Shown in pieces: positions 51,801-60,363 of a stretch of 64,000 nucleotides of DNA (positions are counted from its first letter, which is position 1; each line of letters begins with the position of its first letter). The DNA is from Brevibacterium luteolum (GTDB lineage Bacteria > Actinomycetota > Actinomycetes > Actinomycetales > Brevibacteriaceae): positions 186,001 through 250,000 of the forward strand of contig NZ_JABEMC010000004.1 of NCBI RefSeq assembly GCF_013004595.1, read 5' to 3'. Under the pieces are notes generated by a model. It did not search any database. It saw only the letters and a program-made list of their open reading frames with translations, and had not been told where the DNA came from. Position numbers and translations under genes: made by a program.

Positions 51801-52850
51801 CTCGGCCACGGCTGGATGCGCATCGGCCGGGCCAAGGTCGGCAAACGCGCCTTCCTCGGCAACTCCGGCATCGCCGCAGCCGGACGCCGCGTGCCGAAGA
51901 ACGCGCTTGTCGCCGTGCTCTCAGCCGCACCGATCAAGGCTAAGAAGGGCAGCTCGTGGATCGGCTCCCCGCCGGTCGAGCTGCGCCGCAGCGAAGTTGA
52001 TGCCGATGAGGCCCTGACCTACAACCCGCCTGTCCGCCTCAAGGTCGCCCGCGGCTGCTGGGAAGTGCTGCGCGGCCTGTCCGTCATCACCGCAGGCCTG
52101 CTCATCACCGGGCTGCTCATCACGCTCTACGGACTGCTCGCAGCCGGTGCCGCACTCGCCGAGGCGACCGGCGCCTCGGCAGCGGTGCTGGCACCCCTGA
52201 CGCTCGTCATCGGCTCCGGTGTCGTCATGATGGCCACCGGAGCTGTGGCCGCCGGGGTCGCGGTCATCGTCAAGTGGATCTTCGTCGGCCGCACCGGGCC
52301 GAGCGAGCATCCGCTGTGGTCGAGCTTCATCTGGCGCAACGAGGTCGCCGACTGCTTCGTCGAGCTCATCGCCGCCCCGTGGTTCGCCCGAACCGCCGTC
52401 GGCACCCCGGCACTCGTGTGGTTCCTGCGCGCCCTCGGCGCCAAGATCGGCCACGGCGTGTGGTGTGAGACCTACTGGCTGCCTGAGGCCGACCTCGTGA
52501 CACTGTCCGACAACTCCACAGTCAACCGCGGCTGTGTCGTCCAGACCCACCTGTTCCACGACCGGGTGATGTCCCTGGACACCGTCACCCTCGATGCGGG
52601 TGCCACACTCGGGCCCAACAGCGTCATCCTGCCAGCGGCCAGGATCGGCCAGGCCGCCACCGTCGGGCCGACCTCGCTGGTCATGCGCGGGGAGTTCGTG
52701 CCCCCGCACGCCTACTTCTCCGGCAACCCCGTCGTCCCGTGGATCGACGCCCCGCCCCTGCCGGAGACCCCGCACCGGCCCGAACCGGCCGGCACAGAAC
52801 GCACCACCTGCCCACCTGAGACCCCGACCGATTCCGAGGACACCCGTTGA
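48858..52850 (+). CDS. Pls-like membrane NRPS (poly-amino-acid synthetase family)
   Basis: The 1330-residue protein has the architecture of epsilon-poly-lysine synthetase. It begins with an adenylation domain (about 1-495; FTSGSTGKPKG near 152, FDAS near 201, NTYGPTEAT near 290, TSGKVDR) and a thiolation domain with the pantetheine Ser in GGGSLAAAQ (near 535). Then come about six membrane segments in pairs (from about 600, 840 and 1085), each pair followed by a Pls-type C-terminal module with hexapeptide-like repeats (about 700-815, 930-1050, 1140-1300). There is no thioesterase. Residues at the ten specificity positions, aligned by hand, are close to known lysine codes. GTG start, GGAGGA 11 bases upstream. 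It overlaps the M1 peptidase gene by TTGA. Product identity is inference. Confidence 0.9.
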   Translation: MHAPQFPGAHLAAPERTLIDILIDVAAQHPEAPALDDGVRSISYTQLLEAMRDFGHQLHAAGVGPGDKVGVRVPSGTLDLYIAILSTLMIGAAYVPVDVDDPDERAATVFSEAAVTAIVTAGLQIESRRDPATEAVPALRAPEPDDDCWVIFTSGSTGKPKGVAVTHRSAAAFVDAEARIFCQDEPIGPGDRVLAGLSVAFDASCEEMWLAWAHGACLVPAPRALVKSGMDLGPWLAGRRISIVSTVPTLAALWPAETLESVRLLIFGGEACPPELAQRLSDGTREVWNTYGPTEATVVACAAPLGGPGPVRIGLPLDGWDLAIVDSEGIPVAEGETGELIIGGVGLARYLDPAKDAEKYAPMPTLGWQRAYRSGDLVVNDPDGLLFVGRADEQIKLGGRRIELGEIDAALQALPGVAGGAAAVKDTPAGTQLLIGYLAPADTSAPAPLTGWEAQLREVLPPALVPRLAVVDRLPTKTSGKVDRNALPWPLEEILDDDSGEAVPEEAAWIAEQWQAVLGGRPGMDTDFFTAGGGSLAAAQLVSRLRARHTSITVGDVYSRPRFGALAELCLGEEGAASPVAGRHRDVTRTRRSMQWLQTLLGMLLHILAGMRWVVLVMGGANLAAWQGAPLITTPWWLIIALWLVFVSGWGRMLVSALAARALMAGVKPGVYPRSGSVHLRLWLAESIQDLAAAVSVANAPWVTWYARLLGNKIGRDVDMHTIPPVTGLLTIARGAAVEPEVDLKGWWVDGDLLRIGTIDIGRDATVGARSTLMPGTRIGQDAHVEPGSAVTGKVRKNQVFSGSPAVRIGKKKRTWPDPPDRRARTPFLFYALGSQLHALIPYIALIPGIALMLALTGPEVFAQPLTLLAWAPVQALIWFLTTALLVVVSVRTLAIGMREGLFPVRSMMGFRLWATERILDMARDLLFPLYASLFTPIWLRILGAKVGRNVEVSTVLLVPSMTQIASGAFLADDTMVASYELGHGWMRIGRAKVGKRAFLGNSGIAAAGRRVPKNALVAVLSAAPIKAKKGSSWIGSPPVELRRSEVDADEALTYNPPVRLKVARGCWEVLRGLSVITAGLLITGLLITLYGLLAAGAALAEATGASAAVLAPLTLVIGSGVVMMATGAVAAGVAVIVKWIFVGRTGPSEHPLWSSFIWRNEVADCFVELIAAPWFARTAVGTPALVWFLRALGAKIGHGVWCETYWLPEADLVTLSDNSTVNRGCVVQTHLFHDRVMSLDTVTLDAGATLGPNSVILPAARIGQAATVGPTSLVMRGEFVPPHAYFSGNPVVPWIDAPPLPETPHRPEPAGTERTTCPPETPTDSEDTR

Positions 52851-54154
52851 CCGCTGTCGACTCCTACACACCTGACTCCGGCACCACCATGCTGCGGGTC
52901 GAGCACTACGACCTCACGCTCGACTACCGCATCGCCCCCAACCGGCTCGCCGGCCATGCGCGGCTGCGGGTCCGCCTGCTGGAGGACAGCAGCGCCTTCG
53001 AACTCGACCTGGCCGGCCTGCAGGTGTCCAAGGCGATCGTCGACGGCACCCGCGCCCGGTGGCGGCAGCGCGGCCGCAAGCTCATCGTCCAGCCCCGCCG
53101 GGCCTATCAGCGCGGCAGCCTGGCCACCGTCGAGATCTCCTATGCCGGCAATCCGCAGCCGGCGATGGGCATGTGGGGTGATGTCGGCTGGGAGGAGCTG
53201 ACCGACGGGGTGCTCGTCGCCGGTCAGCCCAACGGGGCGGCCACCTGGTTCCCGTGCAACGACCACCCTTCGAACAAGGCCGACTTCCGCATCTCTGTCC
53301 TCGTCGAATCGCCCTACACGGTCATCTCCAACGGCCGGCTCGTGAGCACCTCCCGCAAGGCCGGGCGCACCCGCTGGGTGTGGGAGTCCCAGGCGCCGCT
53401 GGCCCCGTACCTGGCGACCGTGCAGATCGGGCAGTACGAGACGACCGAGCTGGCACCGGCCCAGCGGCCGGGCCCGGTGCCGATGAGCATCGCCTGCTCA
53501 CGCGGACTCCGGGAGCGCGCCCAGCGTGCCCTGAGCAAGCAGCACGACATGATGCGCATCTTCAGCGACTGGTTCGGCCCGTATCCCTTCGAGCACTACG
53601 GCGTCGTCATCACCGATGACGTGCTCGAGATCCCGCTGGAGTCCCAGCCACTGTCGATCCTGGGACCGAACCACCTGGCCGCGACCTGGGAAGCCGAACG
53701 GCTCGTCGCCCACGAGATGGCCCACCAGTGGTTCGGCAATTCGCTCACCCTCACCCACTGGTCGGACATCTGGCTCAATGAGGGCTTCGCCTGCTACTCC
53801 GAATGGCTGTGGGCCCAGGCCGCCGGGCGCGGTCGCACCGATGAGCTCGCCCGCATCCACTGGGATCTGCTCGAGCGCCAGCGCCAGGATCTGGTGCTGG
53901 CCGACCCAGGCCCAGCCGAGATGTTCGATGATCGGATCTATAAGCGCGGGGCGCTGACACTGCACGCCCTGAGGCTGCACATCGGCGATGAGTGGTTCCG
54001 GCGGCTGCTGCGCGGCTGGACGCAGCGCTACCGGCACGGCTACGTCACGACCGCCGACTTCCTCGCCCTCGCAGCAGAGGTCACCGGCTCCTCGGTCGCG
54101 CCGATCGTCGACCCGTGGCTGTACGAGGAGAAGCTGCCGCTGCTGCCGAACTGA
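52847..54154 (+). CDS. M1-family metallo-aminopeptidase (Pld-like by context)
   Basis: The 435-residue zinc peptidase has the N-terminal M1 beta domain (LDYRIAPNRLAGHARL), the zinc motif HEMAHQWFG (His near 289) and the third ligand in NEGFA (near 310). It lacks the large C-terminal helical domain of long M1 enzymes. The start is TTG, overlapping the NRPS stop (TTGA), with GAGGA six bases upstream. In epsilon-poly-lysine producers an M1-type enzyme (Pld) that degrades the polymer is encoded next to pls, and this pair looks alike. No signal peptide is visible, so it is probably cytoplasmic. Confidence 0.9.
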   Translation: MTAVDSYTPDSGTTMLRVEHYDLTLDYRIAPNRLAGHARLRVRLLEDSSAFELDLAGLQVSKAIVDGTRARWRQRGRKLIVQPRRAYQRGSLATVEISYAGNPQPAMGMWGDVGWEELTDGVLVAGQPNGAATWFPCNDHPSNKADFRISVLVESPYTVISNGRLVSTSRKAGRTRWVWESQAPLAPYLATVQIGQYETTELAPAQRPGPVPMSIACSRGLRERAQRALSKQHDMMRIFSDWFGPYPFEHYGVVITDDVLEIPLESQPLSILGPNHLAATWEAERLVAHEMAHQWFGNSLTLTHWSDIWLNEGFACYSEWLWAQAAGRGRTDELARIHWDLLERQRQDLVLADPGPAEMFDDRIYKRGALTLHALRLHIGDEWFRRLLRGWTQRYRHGYVTTADFLALAAEVTGSSVAPIVDPWLYEEKLPLLPN

Positions 54155-54190
54155 CCGGCCCCCCGCCGCACGCGCTGGCAGGTTGTGGGC

Positions 54191-54685
54191 TCAGAGCTGT
54201 TTGAGCATGACATCGCCGTCGCCGGAGCGGCCGATGTTGGAGAATCCGAGCTGAGTGTAGAGGTGCTTGGACATGTTCCCGTCGGACACCGACAGGCTGA
54301 CCGCCGAATATCCGGACACAGCCGCGAGCCGGCACAGCGTGTGCAGCAGCTGGCGGCCAGCGCCCTTGGCCTGGAAATCCGGTTTCACGGCGATGGACAC
54401 CTCGGGAATGTCATCGGCCACCCAGCCGTAGCCAGGCGGATCGCTCAGCAGCCGGCACCAGGCCGCACCGACCGGCTGGTTCTCCTCGTCCCAGGCGATG
54501 ACGGCGATGTCGCCGTCGCGGCCCCAGCCGTCGATGTAGGCGGAGAGCTGGTCGTCGGCTTCGATGACTGAGGCATCGAGCTCAGGGGCGCCGGGCGACC
54601 AATTGATGCACTGCAGCAGGAAGGGCAGCAGCAGCTCGCGTGCTTCTGCCGGCATGCGGTCTGCTGGCAGCGGTGTGATGTGCAT
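54191..54685 (-). CDS. GNAT-family N-acetyltransferase
   Basis: The 164-residue protein has the GNAT fold: IAVIAWDEENQPVGAAW as strands 2-3, VSIAVKPDFQAKGAGRQLLHTL as the acetyl-CoA motif A (Q-x-x-G-x-G near 115), and YTQLGFSNIG at the end. The substrate is unknown. It lies tail-to-tail with the M1 peptidase gene, with a 36-base gap. An acetylation role toward the NRPS product cannot be excluded but is unsupported. Confidence 0.85.
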   Translation of the reverse strand: MHITPLPADRMPAEARELLLPFLLQCINWSPGAPELDASVIEADDQLSAYIDGWGRDGDIAVIAWDEENQPVGAAWCRLLSDPPGYGWVADDIPEVSIAVKPDFQAKGAGRQLLHTLCRLAAVSGYSAVSLSVSDGNMSKHLYTQLGFSNIGRSGDGDVMLKQL

Positions 54686-54761
54686 GGGTGTCCTCTCCGT
54701 CTTCGGCCTCCACCAGCGTAATCGCAGTCAGCACGAAGTCTGTGCAGATTCCGCCTGCTGA

Positions 54762-56135
54762 TCAGGAGCGTCCGGCAACCGCCTCGGCGCGGCGGATCCA
54801 GGCGTCGTTGCGGACCCGGAAGCCCAGGCCGATTGCGCGCAGGGCGACAAAGCCGATGCCGAAGCAGGCCCACAGCACCGTCACCGTCGGCCACTGGGTG
54901 TAGATGAGCGCGAGGATGCCACAGTAGCCGAGGAAGGCGGCCAGCTGCGCGAAAGCGAGATAGCGGGCGTCTTCAGCACCCATGAGCACGCCGTCGAGGG
55001 TGAAGACGTACCCGGCGATCGGCATGCTGATGGCCAGCACGATGACAAGCGGGGTCAGCAGGCCGCGCACCTCCGGATCGGAGGTGAACACGAACCCGAT
55101 GAGCGGTGAGACAGCGGCGAGGATGATGCCGACGAGGACGCCGAAGCCGATCCCCCACTGGATGAGCCGCCGGTTGATCGCAGCCACCCGTTCGCGGTTG
55201 CGGTAGCCCAGCTGCAGGCCGATCATCGCCTGCCCGGCGATGGCGAGCGCGTCGAGGACGAGGGCCAGGGAGTTGAACAGCGTCTGGATGATCTGGATCG
55301 CGGCCAGCTGGACGGTGCCCAGACTGGTGGCGAGCACGATGAGGACGATCATCGCTCCGCGCAGGGACATATTGCGCATGAGCAGCCAGCCCGACGTGCG
55401 GGCTGAGGCGAGCACTCCGGACCAGTCCGGGCGAATCGGTGCGTGATGGCGGCGGGCGGCACGCACGGCGATGACGAGGTAGATCGAGCACATCCCGACA
55501 TGCGCCATGACTGAGCCGAGTGCGGAGCCGGCCACGCCCATGCCGAGGCCGTAGATGAACAGCGCATTGAGACCGATGTTGGCGAGGAACCCGCCGACGG
55601 CGACGTAGAGCGGGGTCTTGGTGTCCTGCAGTCCGCGCAGCAGCCCGGTGGCGGCAATGACGGTGAGCATGAACGGCAGTCCCCACCAGGAGATCGCAAG
55701 ATACGCATGGGCGCCGGCTGCCACCTCGGGAGCGGGGTTGAACCAGCTGATCGGCAGCTGAAGCAGCGGCAGTCCTGCTGCCAGCAGGATGAGCGAAGTC
55801 AGCAGCGCCAGCCAGATGCCGTCGAAGCCGGCGCCGATCGCTGCCGGGGTGTTGCCTTCGCCGAGTCTGCGGGCGACCCGCGGAGTGGTGGCGTAGGCGA
55901 GGAAGATCATGAGGCCGAGCACCGTCTGGATGATCGTCGAGGCGATCGCCAGCGCACCCAGCGATGCCGGTCCCAGGTGGCCGACCATCGCGGTGTCGGC
56001 GAGCAGGAAGACCGGCTCGGCGGCCAGCGCTCCGAGTGCCGGCAGCGCGAGGGCGAGGATCTCCTTGTCGAGGAAGCGGTTGCGGGTGGTGATCGGTGGG
56101 GCCTTTCGACGGGCGGTGGGGCTCGGACATGCCAA
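54762..56135 (-). CDS. MATE-family multidrug/DinF-type efflux transporter
   Basis: The protein has about 12 membrane segments and two homologous halves. Conserved blocks RNRFLDKEILALALPALGAL, LADTAMVGHLG and ATTPRVARRLGEG match DinF-like MATE exporters driven by sodium or protons. The start is a problem. Conserved sequence begins around position 56090 with an ATC codon, where homologues are expected to have ATG. The only standard in-frame starts (TTG 56135, ATG 56156, ATG 56171) lie in or next to a perfect hairpin. I give TTG 56135 provisionally. Confidence 0.85.
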   Translation of the reverse strand: MACPSPTARRKAPPITTRNRFLDKEILALALPALGALAAEPVFLLADTAMVGHLGPASLGALAIASTIIQTVLGLMIFLAYATTPRVARRLGEGNTPAAIGAGFDGIWLALLTSLILLAAGLPLLQLPISWFNPAPEVAAGAHAYLAISWWGLPFMLTVIAATGLLRGLQDTKTPLYVAVGGFLANIGLNALFIYGLGMGVAGSALGSVMAHVGMCSIYLVIAVRAARRHHAPIRPDWSGVLASARTSGWLLMRNMSLRGAMIVLIVLATSLGTVQLAAIQIIQTLFNSLALVLDALAIAGQAMIGLQLGYRNRERVAAINRRLIQWGIGFGVLVGIILAAVSPLIGFVFTSDPEVRGLLTPLVIVLAISMPIAGYVFTLDGVLMGAEDARYLAFAQLAAFLGYCGILALIYTQWPTVTVLWACFGIGFVALRAIGLGFRVRNDAWIRRAEAVAGRS

Positions 56136-56165
56136 GAGGCGGATGCCGGGTGGCATCCGCCTCTT
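56134..56165 (-). terminator. perfect 14-bp hairpin after the CoA ligase gene
   Basis: 56134-56147 and 56152-56165 are exact inverted copies around GGGT, 47 bases past the CoA ligase stop. It probably ends the beta-oxidation transcript. It overlaps possible start codons of the MATE gene. Confidence 0.65.
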
Positions 56166-56211
56166 GATCATAGTCCCGCAGGTGTGTGCGGGAGCGGTTC
56201 GAGACTGTGAC

Positions 56212-57885
56212 TCAGCTCGCCTCGCTGGAGGCCTGCTCGGCTCCGATGCGGCGCATCTCGCGGCGCAGGATCTTGCCCGAGGCGGTCTTGGGCAGCGCTT
56301 CGATGAAGTTGACGTGGCGCGGGGCCTTGTAGGAGGCCAGGTGCTCACGGCAGTAGGCGACGAGTTCGTCCTCGGTGGCCTCAGCGCCGGGCTGGAGGCT
56401 GACGAAGGCGGTGACGGATTCGCCGCGGTACTCATCGGGCACGCCGACGACGGCGGCTTCGAGGACGGCCGGGTGGGTGTAGAGGACGTCTTCGACCTCG
56501 CGCGGCCAGACCTTGAAGCCGGCGGCGTTGATCATGTCCTTTTTGCGGTCGACGATGAACACCCAGCCGTCTTCGTCCATGAATCCGACGTCGCCGGTCT
56601 TGAGCTCCCCGTCGGGGATCTCCGAGGCCGAGGCGCCGGGGTTGTTGATGTACTGGCTGACGACCATCGGGCCGCGCACGCAGATCTCGCCGACCTCGCG
56701 GGGGCCGAGTTCGTTGCCCTCGTCGTCGAGGACGCGCACGACGGTGTCGGGCACCGGCAGTCCGCAGGACAGGTTGCCGCTGTCGGGGTCGACTGGGGCG
56801 CGCATGCCCGGCGGGACGACGACGCACTGGGCGGTCGTCTCGGTCAGTCCGTAGCCCTGGCCGATGTAGTGGCCGGTGCGCTCCTCGAACTTCCGCACGA
56901 TCGCATCGGGCAACGGCGCGCCGCCGGACATGAGCGACTTGAAGGAGTCGAAGGCGTCGGTGTCGAAGGTCGGGTGTGCCAGCAGCGCCATGTACGCGGT
57001 GGCCGGGCCGGCCATGTACTGCGGCTTCTCGCGGCGGAAGATCTCCAGGGTGCTGGCCGGTTCGAACCGGTAGTTCATCGCCAGGGCCGCGCCTATGGCG
57101 ACAGAGGCGATGAACTGGCAGACGAAGCCGGTGATGTGGAAGACCGGTGCGAGGGTGAAGATGACGTCGTTTTCGTCCAGACCCTGGTGGATGCCCAGGG
57201 ACAGGGAGTTGACGCTGACACCGCGGTGGGTCACCGCCGCGCCCTTCGACCGGCCGGAGGTGCCGGAGGTGTAGCCGATGATCGCGGTGTCATCGGGGCT
57301 GAGCTCAGGGGCGGGCACCGAGCGGCCCTCGTTGGCCTTGACGACGTCGAGGAGCTCTTCGCAGCCGGTGTCGTAGTGGTCGGCGAAGATCCCGAAGATG
57401 CGCTCATCGTTCGTCGTCTGGAAGTCGGTGTCCTGACACGTGAGCACCCATTCGAGGTCCTGGCTGTAGTTCTTGACCCGGTCGAGGTAGGCCGCAGCGG
57501 AGACGACGAGGCCGCGGATGCCGGAGTCGGCGAAGATGTGGCTGAGCTCGTCGCGGTACATCGGGTTGAGCGGCACCGGGATCGCACCGACCTTCCACGC
57601 CCCGAACACGGCGATGTGGTAGTGCGGGGTGTTCTGCAGGTACACGCCGATCCGGTCGCCCTTGCCGATGCCCTTGTCGGTCAGCCAGGTGGCGTAGGCG
57701 TCGGTCTGCCGATCGACCTCGGCCCATGTCGGTTCGTAGCCGAAGTAGGTGATGGCGCGGCGGTTGGGGAACTTCTCGACCGTCTCGCGCAGCAGCGCGT
57801 CACCGGTGGTGTGCGGGACGGGCTCATTGAGCTGGGACAGGTGGCTGTAGGTCTTGAGCCAGGGGCGGGTCTCCGAAATGCTCAT
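56212..57885 (-). CDS. acyl-CoA synthetase (AMP-forming, FadD-like)
   Basis: The 557-residue enzyme activates a carboxylic acid to its CoA thioester through an acyl-adenylate. The AMP-binding loop YTSGTSGRSKG is near residue 207. GYGLTETTAQ, TGDVGFMDEDGW and the C-domain lysine in LPKTASGKILRRE are intact. I chose the ATG at 57885 with GAGGAG five bases upstream. It is the last gene of the beta-oxidation cluster, separated from the thiolase by a strong terminator. The chain length or side-chain substrate is not evident. Confidence 0.92.
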   Translation of the reverse strand: MSISETRPWLKTYSHLSQLNEPVPHTTGDALLRETVEKFPNRRAITYFGYEPTWAEVDRQTDAYATWLTDKGIGKGDRIGVYLQNTPHYHIAVFGAWKVGAIPVPLNPMYRDELSHIFADSGIRGLVVSAAAYLDRVKNYSQDLEWVLTCQDTDFQTTNDERIFGIFADHYDTGCEELLDVVKANEGRSVPAPELSPDDTAIIGYTSGTSGRSKGAAVTHRGVSVNSLSLGIHQGLDENDVIFTLAPVFHITGFVCQFIASVAIGAALAMNYRFEPASTLEIFRREKPQYMAGPATAYMALLAHPTFDTDAFDSFKSLMSGGAPLPDAIVRKFEERTGHYIGQGYGLTETTAQCVVVPPGMRAPVDPDSGNLSCGLPVPDTVVRVLDDEGNELGPREVGEICVRGPMVVSQYINNPGASASEIPDGELKTGDVGFMDEDGWVFIVDRKKDMINAAGFKVWPREVEDVLYTHPAVLEAAVVGVPDEYRGESVTAFVSLQPGAEATEDELVAYCREHLASYKAPRHVNFIEALPKTASGKILRREMRRIGAEQASSEAS

Positions 57886-57924
57886 CGTCTCTCCTCGGAT
57901 CGTCATGTTCGGAATTCGGGGTGT

Positions 57925-57952
57925 GCCCGGCGGTCAGCGGTGACCGCCGGGC
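57925..57952 (-). terminator. thiolase gene terminator
   Basis: 57925-57936 and 57941-57952 are exact 12-bp inverted copies around GCGG, 17 bases past the thiolase stop. It implies partial or full termination before the CoA ligase gene. Confidence 0.7.
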
Positions 57953-57968
57953 GCAGGCCGGCTGATGA

Positions 57969-59168
57969 TCAGCAGACCTCGAAGAGCCCGGCGGCGCCCA
58001 TGCCGCCGCCGATGCACATCGTGACGACGACGAACTTGGCGCCGCGTCGCTTGCCTTCGATGAGGGCGTGGCCGGTGAGCCGGGCACCGGTCATGCCGTA
58101 GGGGTGGCCGACGGAGATGCCGCCGCCGTCGACGTTGTAGCGCTCGGGGTCGATGCCGAGGCGGTCGCGGCAGTACAGCGCCTGCACGGCGAAGGCTTCG
58201 TTGAGCTCCCACAGGTCGATGTCGTCGACACTCAGGCCGTGCTGGTCGAGCAGCTTCGGCACGGCGAAGACCGGGCCGATGCCCATCTCGTCCGGCTCGC
58301 AGCCGGCGACAGCCATGCCGCGGTAGATGCCCAGCGGTTCGAGTCCGCGGCGGGAGGCCTCGTCATCGGACATGAGGACAGCAGCCGAGGCGCCGTCGGA
58401 GAGCTGCGAGGCGTTGCCGGCGGTGATCGACGGGTGGGTGGAGGCGACACCGGGTTCGAGCACCGGGTTGAGGCTGGCGAGGCCCTCCAGGGTGGTCTGC
58501 GGGCGGTTGCCCTCGTCCTTGGTCAGGGTGACGGTCTTCTCGGAGATCTCCTTGGTCTCCTTGTCCTGGACCAGCTGCACGGACTCCAGCGGCACGATCT
58601 CCTCATCGAGGCGCCCGGCCTCCTGGGCAGCGGCGGTGCGCATCTGGGATTCGTAGGCGTAGGCGTCCTGGTCTTCGCGGGAGACTTCGTAGCGTTCGGC
58701 GACGACCTCGGCGGTGTGGAGCATCGGCAGGTACAGGCCCGGGATGTTCTCGACCAGCCACGGGTCCTTGGCGCGGAAGGTGTTCATCTTGTCGTTCTGG
58801 ACGAGCGAGACCGATTCGACGCCGCCGCCGACGGCGATCTTCATCCCGTCGTGGATGATCTGCTTGGCAGCCGTCGCGATCGCCATGAGGCCCGAGGAGC
58901 ACTGCCGGTCGAGCGTCATGCCCGACACGGTGACGGGCAGGCCGGCGCGCAGGGCGGCCTGGCGGGCGATGTTGCCGCTCTGGGAGCCCTGCTGGAGGGC
59001 CGCACCGAGGATGACGTCGTCGACGTCGGCGCCCTCAATGCCAGCGCGCTCGACGGCATGGCGGATGGCGTGGCCGGCGAGTTCCTGCGGCTGGGTGTTG
59101 TTGAAGGCTCCGCGATAGGCCTTGCCGATCGGGGTGCGGGCGGTGGAGACGATGACTGCGTCTGTCAT
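57969..59168 (-). CDS. acetyl-CoA C-acyltransferase (thiolase, FadA-like)
   Basis: The 399-residue thiolase catalyses the last, thiolytic step of beta-oxidation. The acylated Cys is in DRQCSSG (near 91), NEAFA and [10 protein letters not shown] hold the oxyanion/His parts, and the second Cys is in [10 protein letters not shown] near the C-terminus. It begins [17 protein letters not shown] with AAAGGA upstream. It lies downstream of the acyl-CoA dehydrogenase genes. No enoyl-CoA hydratase is seen in the window. Confidence 0.94.
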   Translation of the reverse strand: MTDAVIVSTARTPIGKAYRGAFNNTQPQELAGHAIRHAVERAGIEGADVDDVILGAALQQGSQSGNIARQAALRAGLPVTVSGMTLDRQCSSGLMAIATAAKQIIHDGMKIAVGGGVESVSLVQNDKMNTFRAKDPWLVENIPGLYLPMLHTAEVVAERYEVSREDQDAYAYESQMRTAAAQEAGRLDEEIVPLESVQLVQDKETKEISEKTVTLTKDEGNRPQTTLEGLASLNPVLEPGVASTHPSITAGNASQLSDGASAAVLMSDDEASRRGLEPLGIYRGMAVAGCEPDEMGIGPVFAVPKLLDQHGLSVDDIDLWELNEAFAVQALYCRDRLGIDPERYNVDGGGISVGHPYGMTGARLTGHALIEGKRRGAKFVVVTMCIGGGMGAAGLFEVC

Positions 59169-59226
59169 GGGTGTCCTTTCTGGATGACGAGGGGCGCCTC
59201 GCCAGTCTATTTCGTCTGTGTGATCC

Positions 59227-60363
59227 TCAGCACGTCGGAAGTTCGAGGAGTTCGGCCAGGGCTGCGCGGTTGTTAGCCGGGTGCCCGAGGATGAGTTCGC
59301 CGGCCTTGGCCCGCTTGAGCAGCAGGTGGACCGGATATTCCCAGGTCATGCCGTTGCCGCCGTGCAGCTGCACGGCTTCCTCGGCAGCCTGCACGGCGAC
59401 TGGGGCGGTGTAGGCGAGCGCGGTGAGTGCGCAGATCTGGGCTTCGTGCAGGTCCTCTCCGCCGTGCTGCCAGTTCGCTGCCGTCTGGGCGGCGTAGGTG
59501 GCGGCGGCATCGGCCTGGCTGACGGCCAGCCAGAGATCGGCCAGCCGGTGCTTGATCGCCTGGTAGGAGCCGATCGCGCGGCCGAACTGCACGCGGGTGC
59601 GCACATAGTCCAGGGTCGTGGAGAACGCCTGGGCTGCGGTGCCGGCGAGTTCGGCCGCGAGCGCCACCTGCCCGGCCAGCGTCGCGGCGGTGGCCGCTGC
59701 CTCCGCCTCGGGCCCGGTGGCGATGACCCGTGCGGCAGCACCCTCGACGGTGACGTCGGCGAGCCTGCGGGTCTCATCGAGGCTGAGGAAAGGCGCGATA
59801 CGAGCATCTGCCGGGTCGATGACGACGATCGTCGTGTCCTCCCCGCTGCCGATGACGGCGATGAGGTCATCAGCGCCGTCGGCTTCCATGACGCCTGCCA
59901 CGGTGCCGCTGACGTGGACCGTCCCTGCATGCTCCGCGCCCGAGGCGTCACTCGCCTCAAGCCCGCTCGTCAGGGTGGAGCTGGTGGCGGGGAAGGCGAC
60001 GGCGGCGTAGCGCTCACCGGCAGCCAGGGCGGCTGCCAGTTCGAAGTCCCCGGCGTGGGTGACGAGCGTGGTGGCGATGACGCCGGAGGTGAGGAAGCGC
60101 AGCGGTGCGGCATGCCGGCCGATCGCGTGGGCGACGACAGCGGCCTCGGCGAGGCTGGCGCCGGCTCCGCCGTCTGCTTCGGGCACGAGCAGCCCGGCAA
60201 GGCCGAGTTCGCGTGCCCACCCGTCGTTGAGCTCACGGGAGGCGACAGCTGGGTCGTCGTAGACCTCGGCGACGGTGCCGGGATCGCAGCGTTCGGTGAG
60301 GAACGCGCGCACGGTGCGCCTGAGGTCGGCGGCCAGCTCGGTTTCGAGCATCTCGATGGTCAT
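59227..60363 (-). CDS. acyl-CoA dehydrogenase, small subunit of a likely heteromer
   Basis: The 378-residue FAD protein is a divergent acyl-CoA dehydrogenase: [24 protein letters not shown] is the family block near 250, and [22 protein letters not shown] lies near the end. It lacks the IEGGTSEI-like block that carries the catalytic Glu in the neighbouring gene. Overlap of ATGA with that gene suggests an alpha-2-beta-2 enzyme, as known for the sterol side-chain FadE pairs of actinobacteria. The substrate is not known. Confidence 0.88.
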   Translation of the reverse strand: MTIEMLETELAADLRRTVRAFLTERCDPGTVAEVYDDPAVASRELNDGWARELGLAGLLVPEADGGAGASLAEAAVVAHAIGRHAAPLRFLTSGVIATTLVTHAGDFELAAALAAGERYAAVAFPATSSTLTSGLEASDASGAEHAGTVHVSGTVAGVMEADGADDLIAVIGSGEDTTIVVIDPADARIAPFLSLDETRRLADVTVEGAAARVIATGPEAEAAATAATLAGQVALAAELAGTAAQAFSTTLDYVRTRVQFGRAIGSYQAIKHRLADLWLAVSQADAAATYAAQTAANWQHGGEDLHEAQICALTALAYTAPVAVQAAEEAVQLHGGNGMTWEYPVHLLLKRAKAGELILGHPANNRAALAELLELPTC

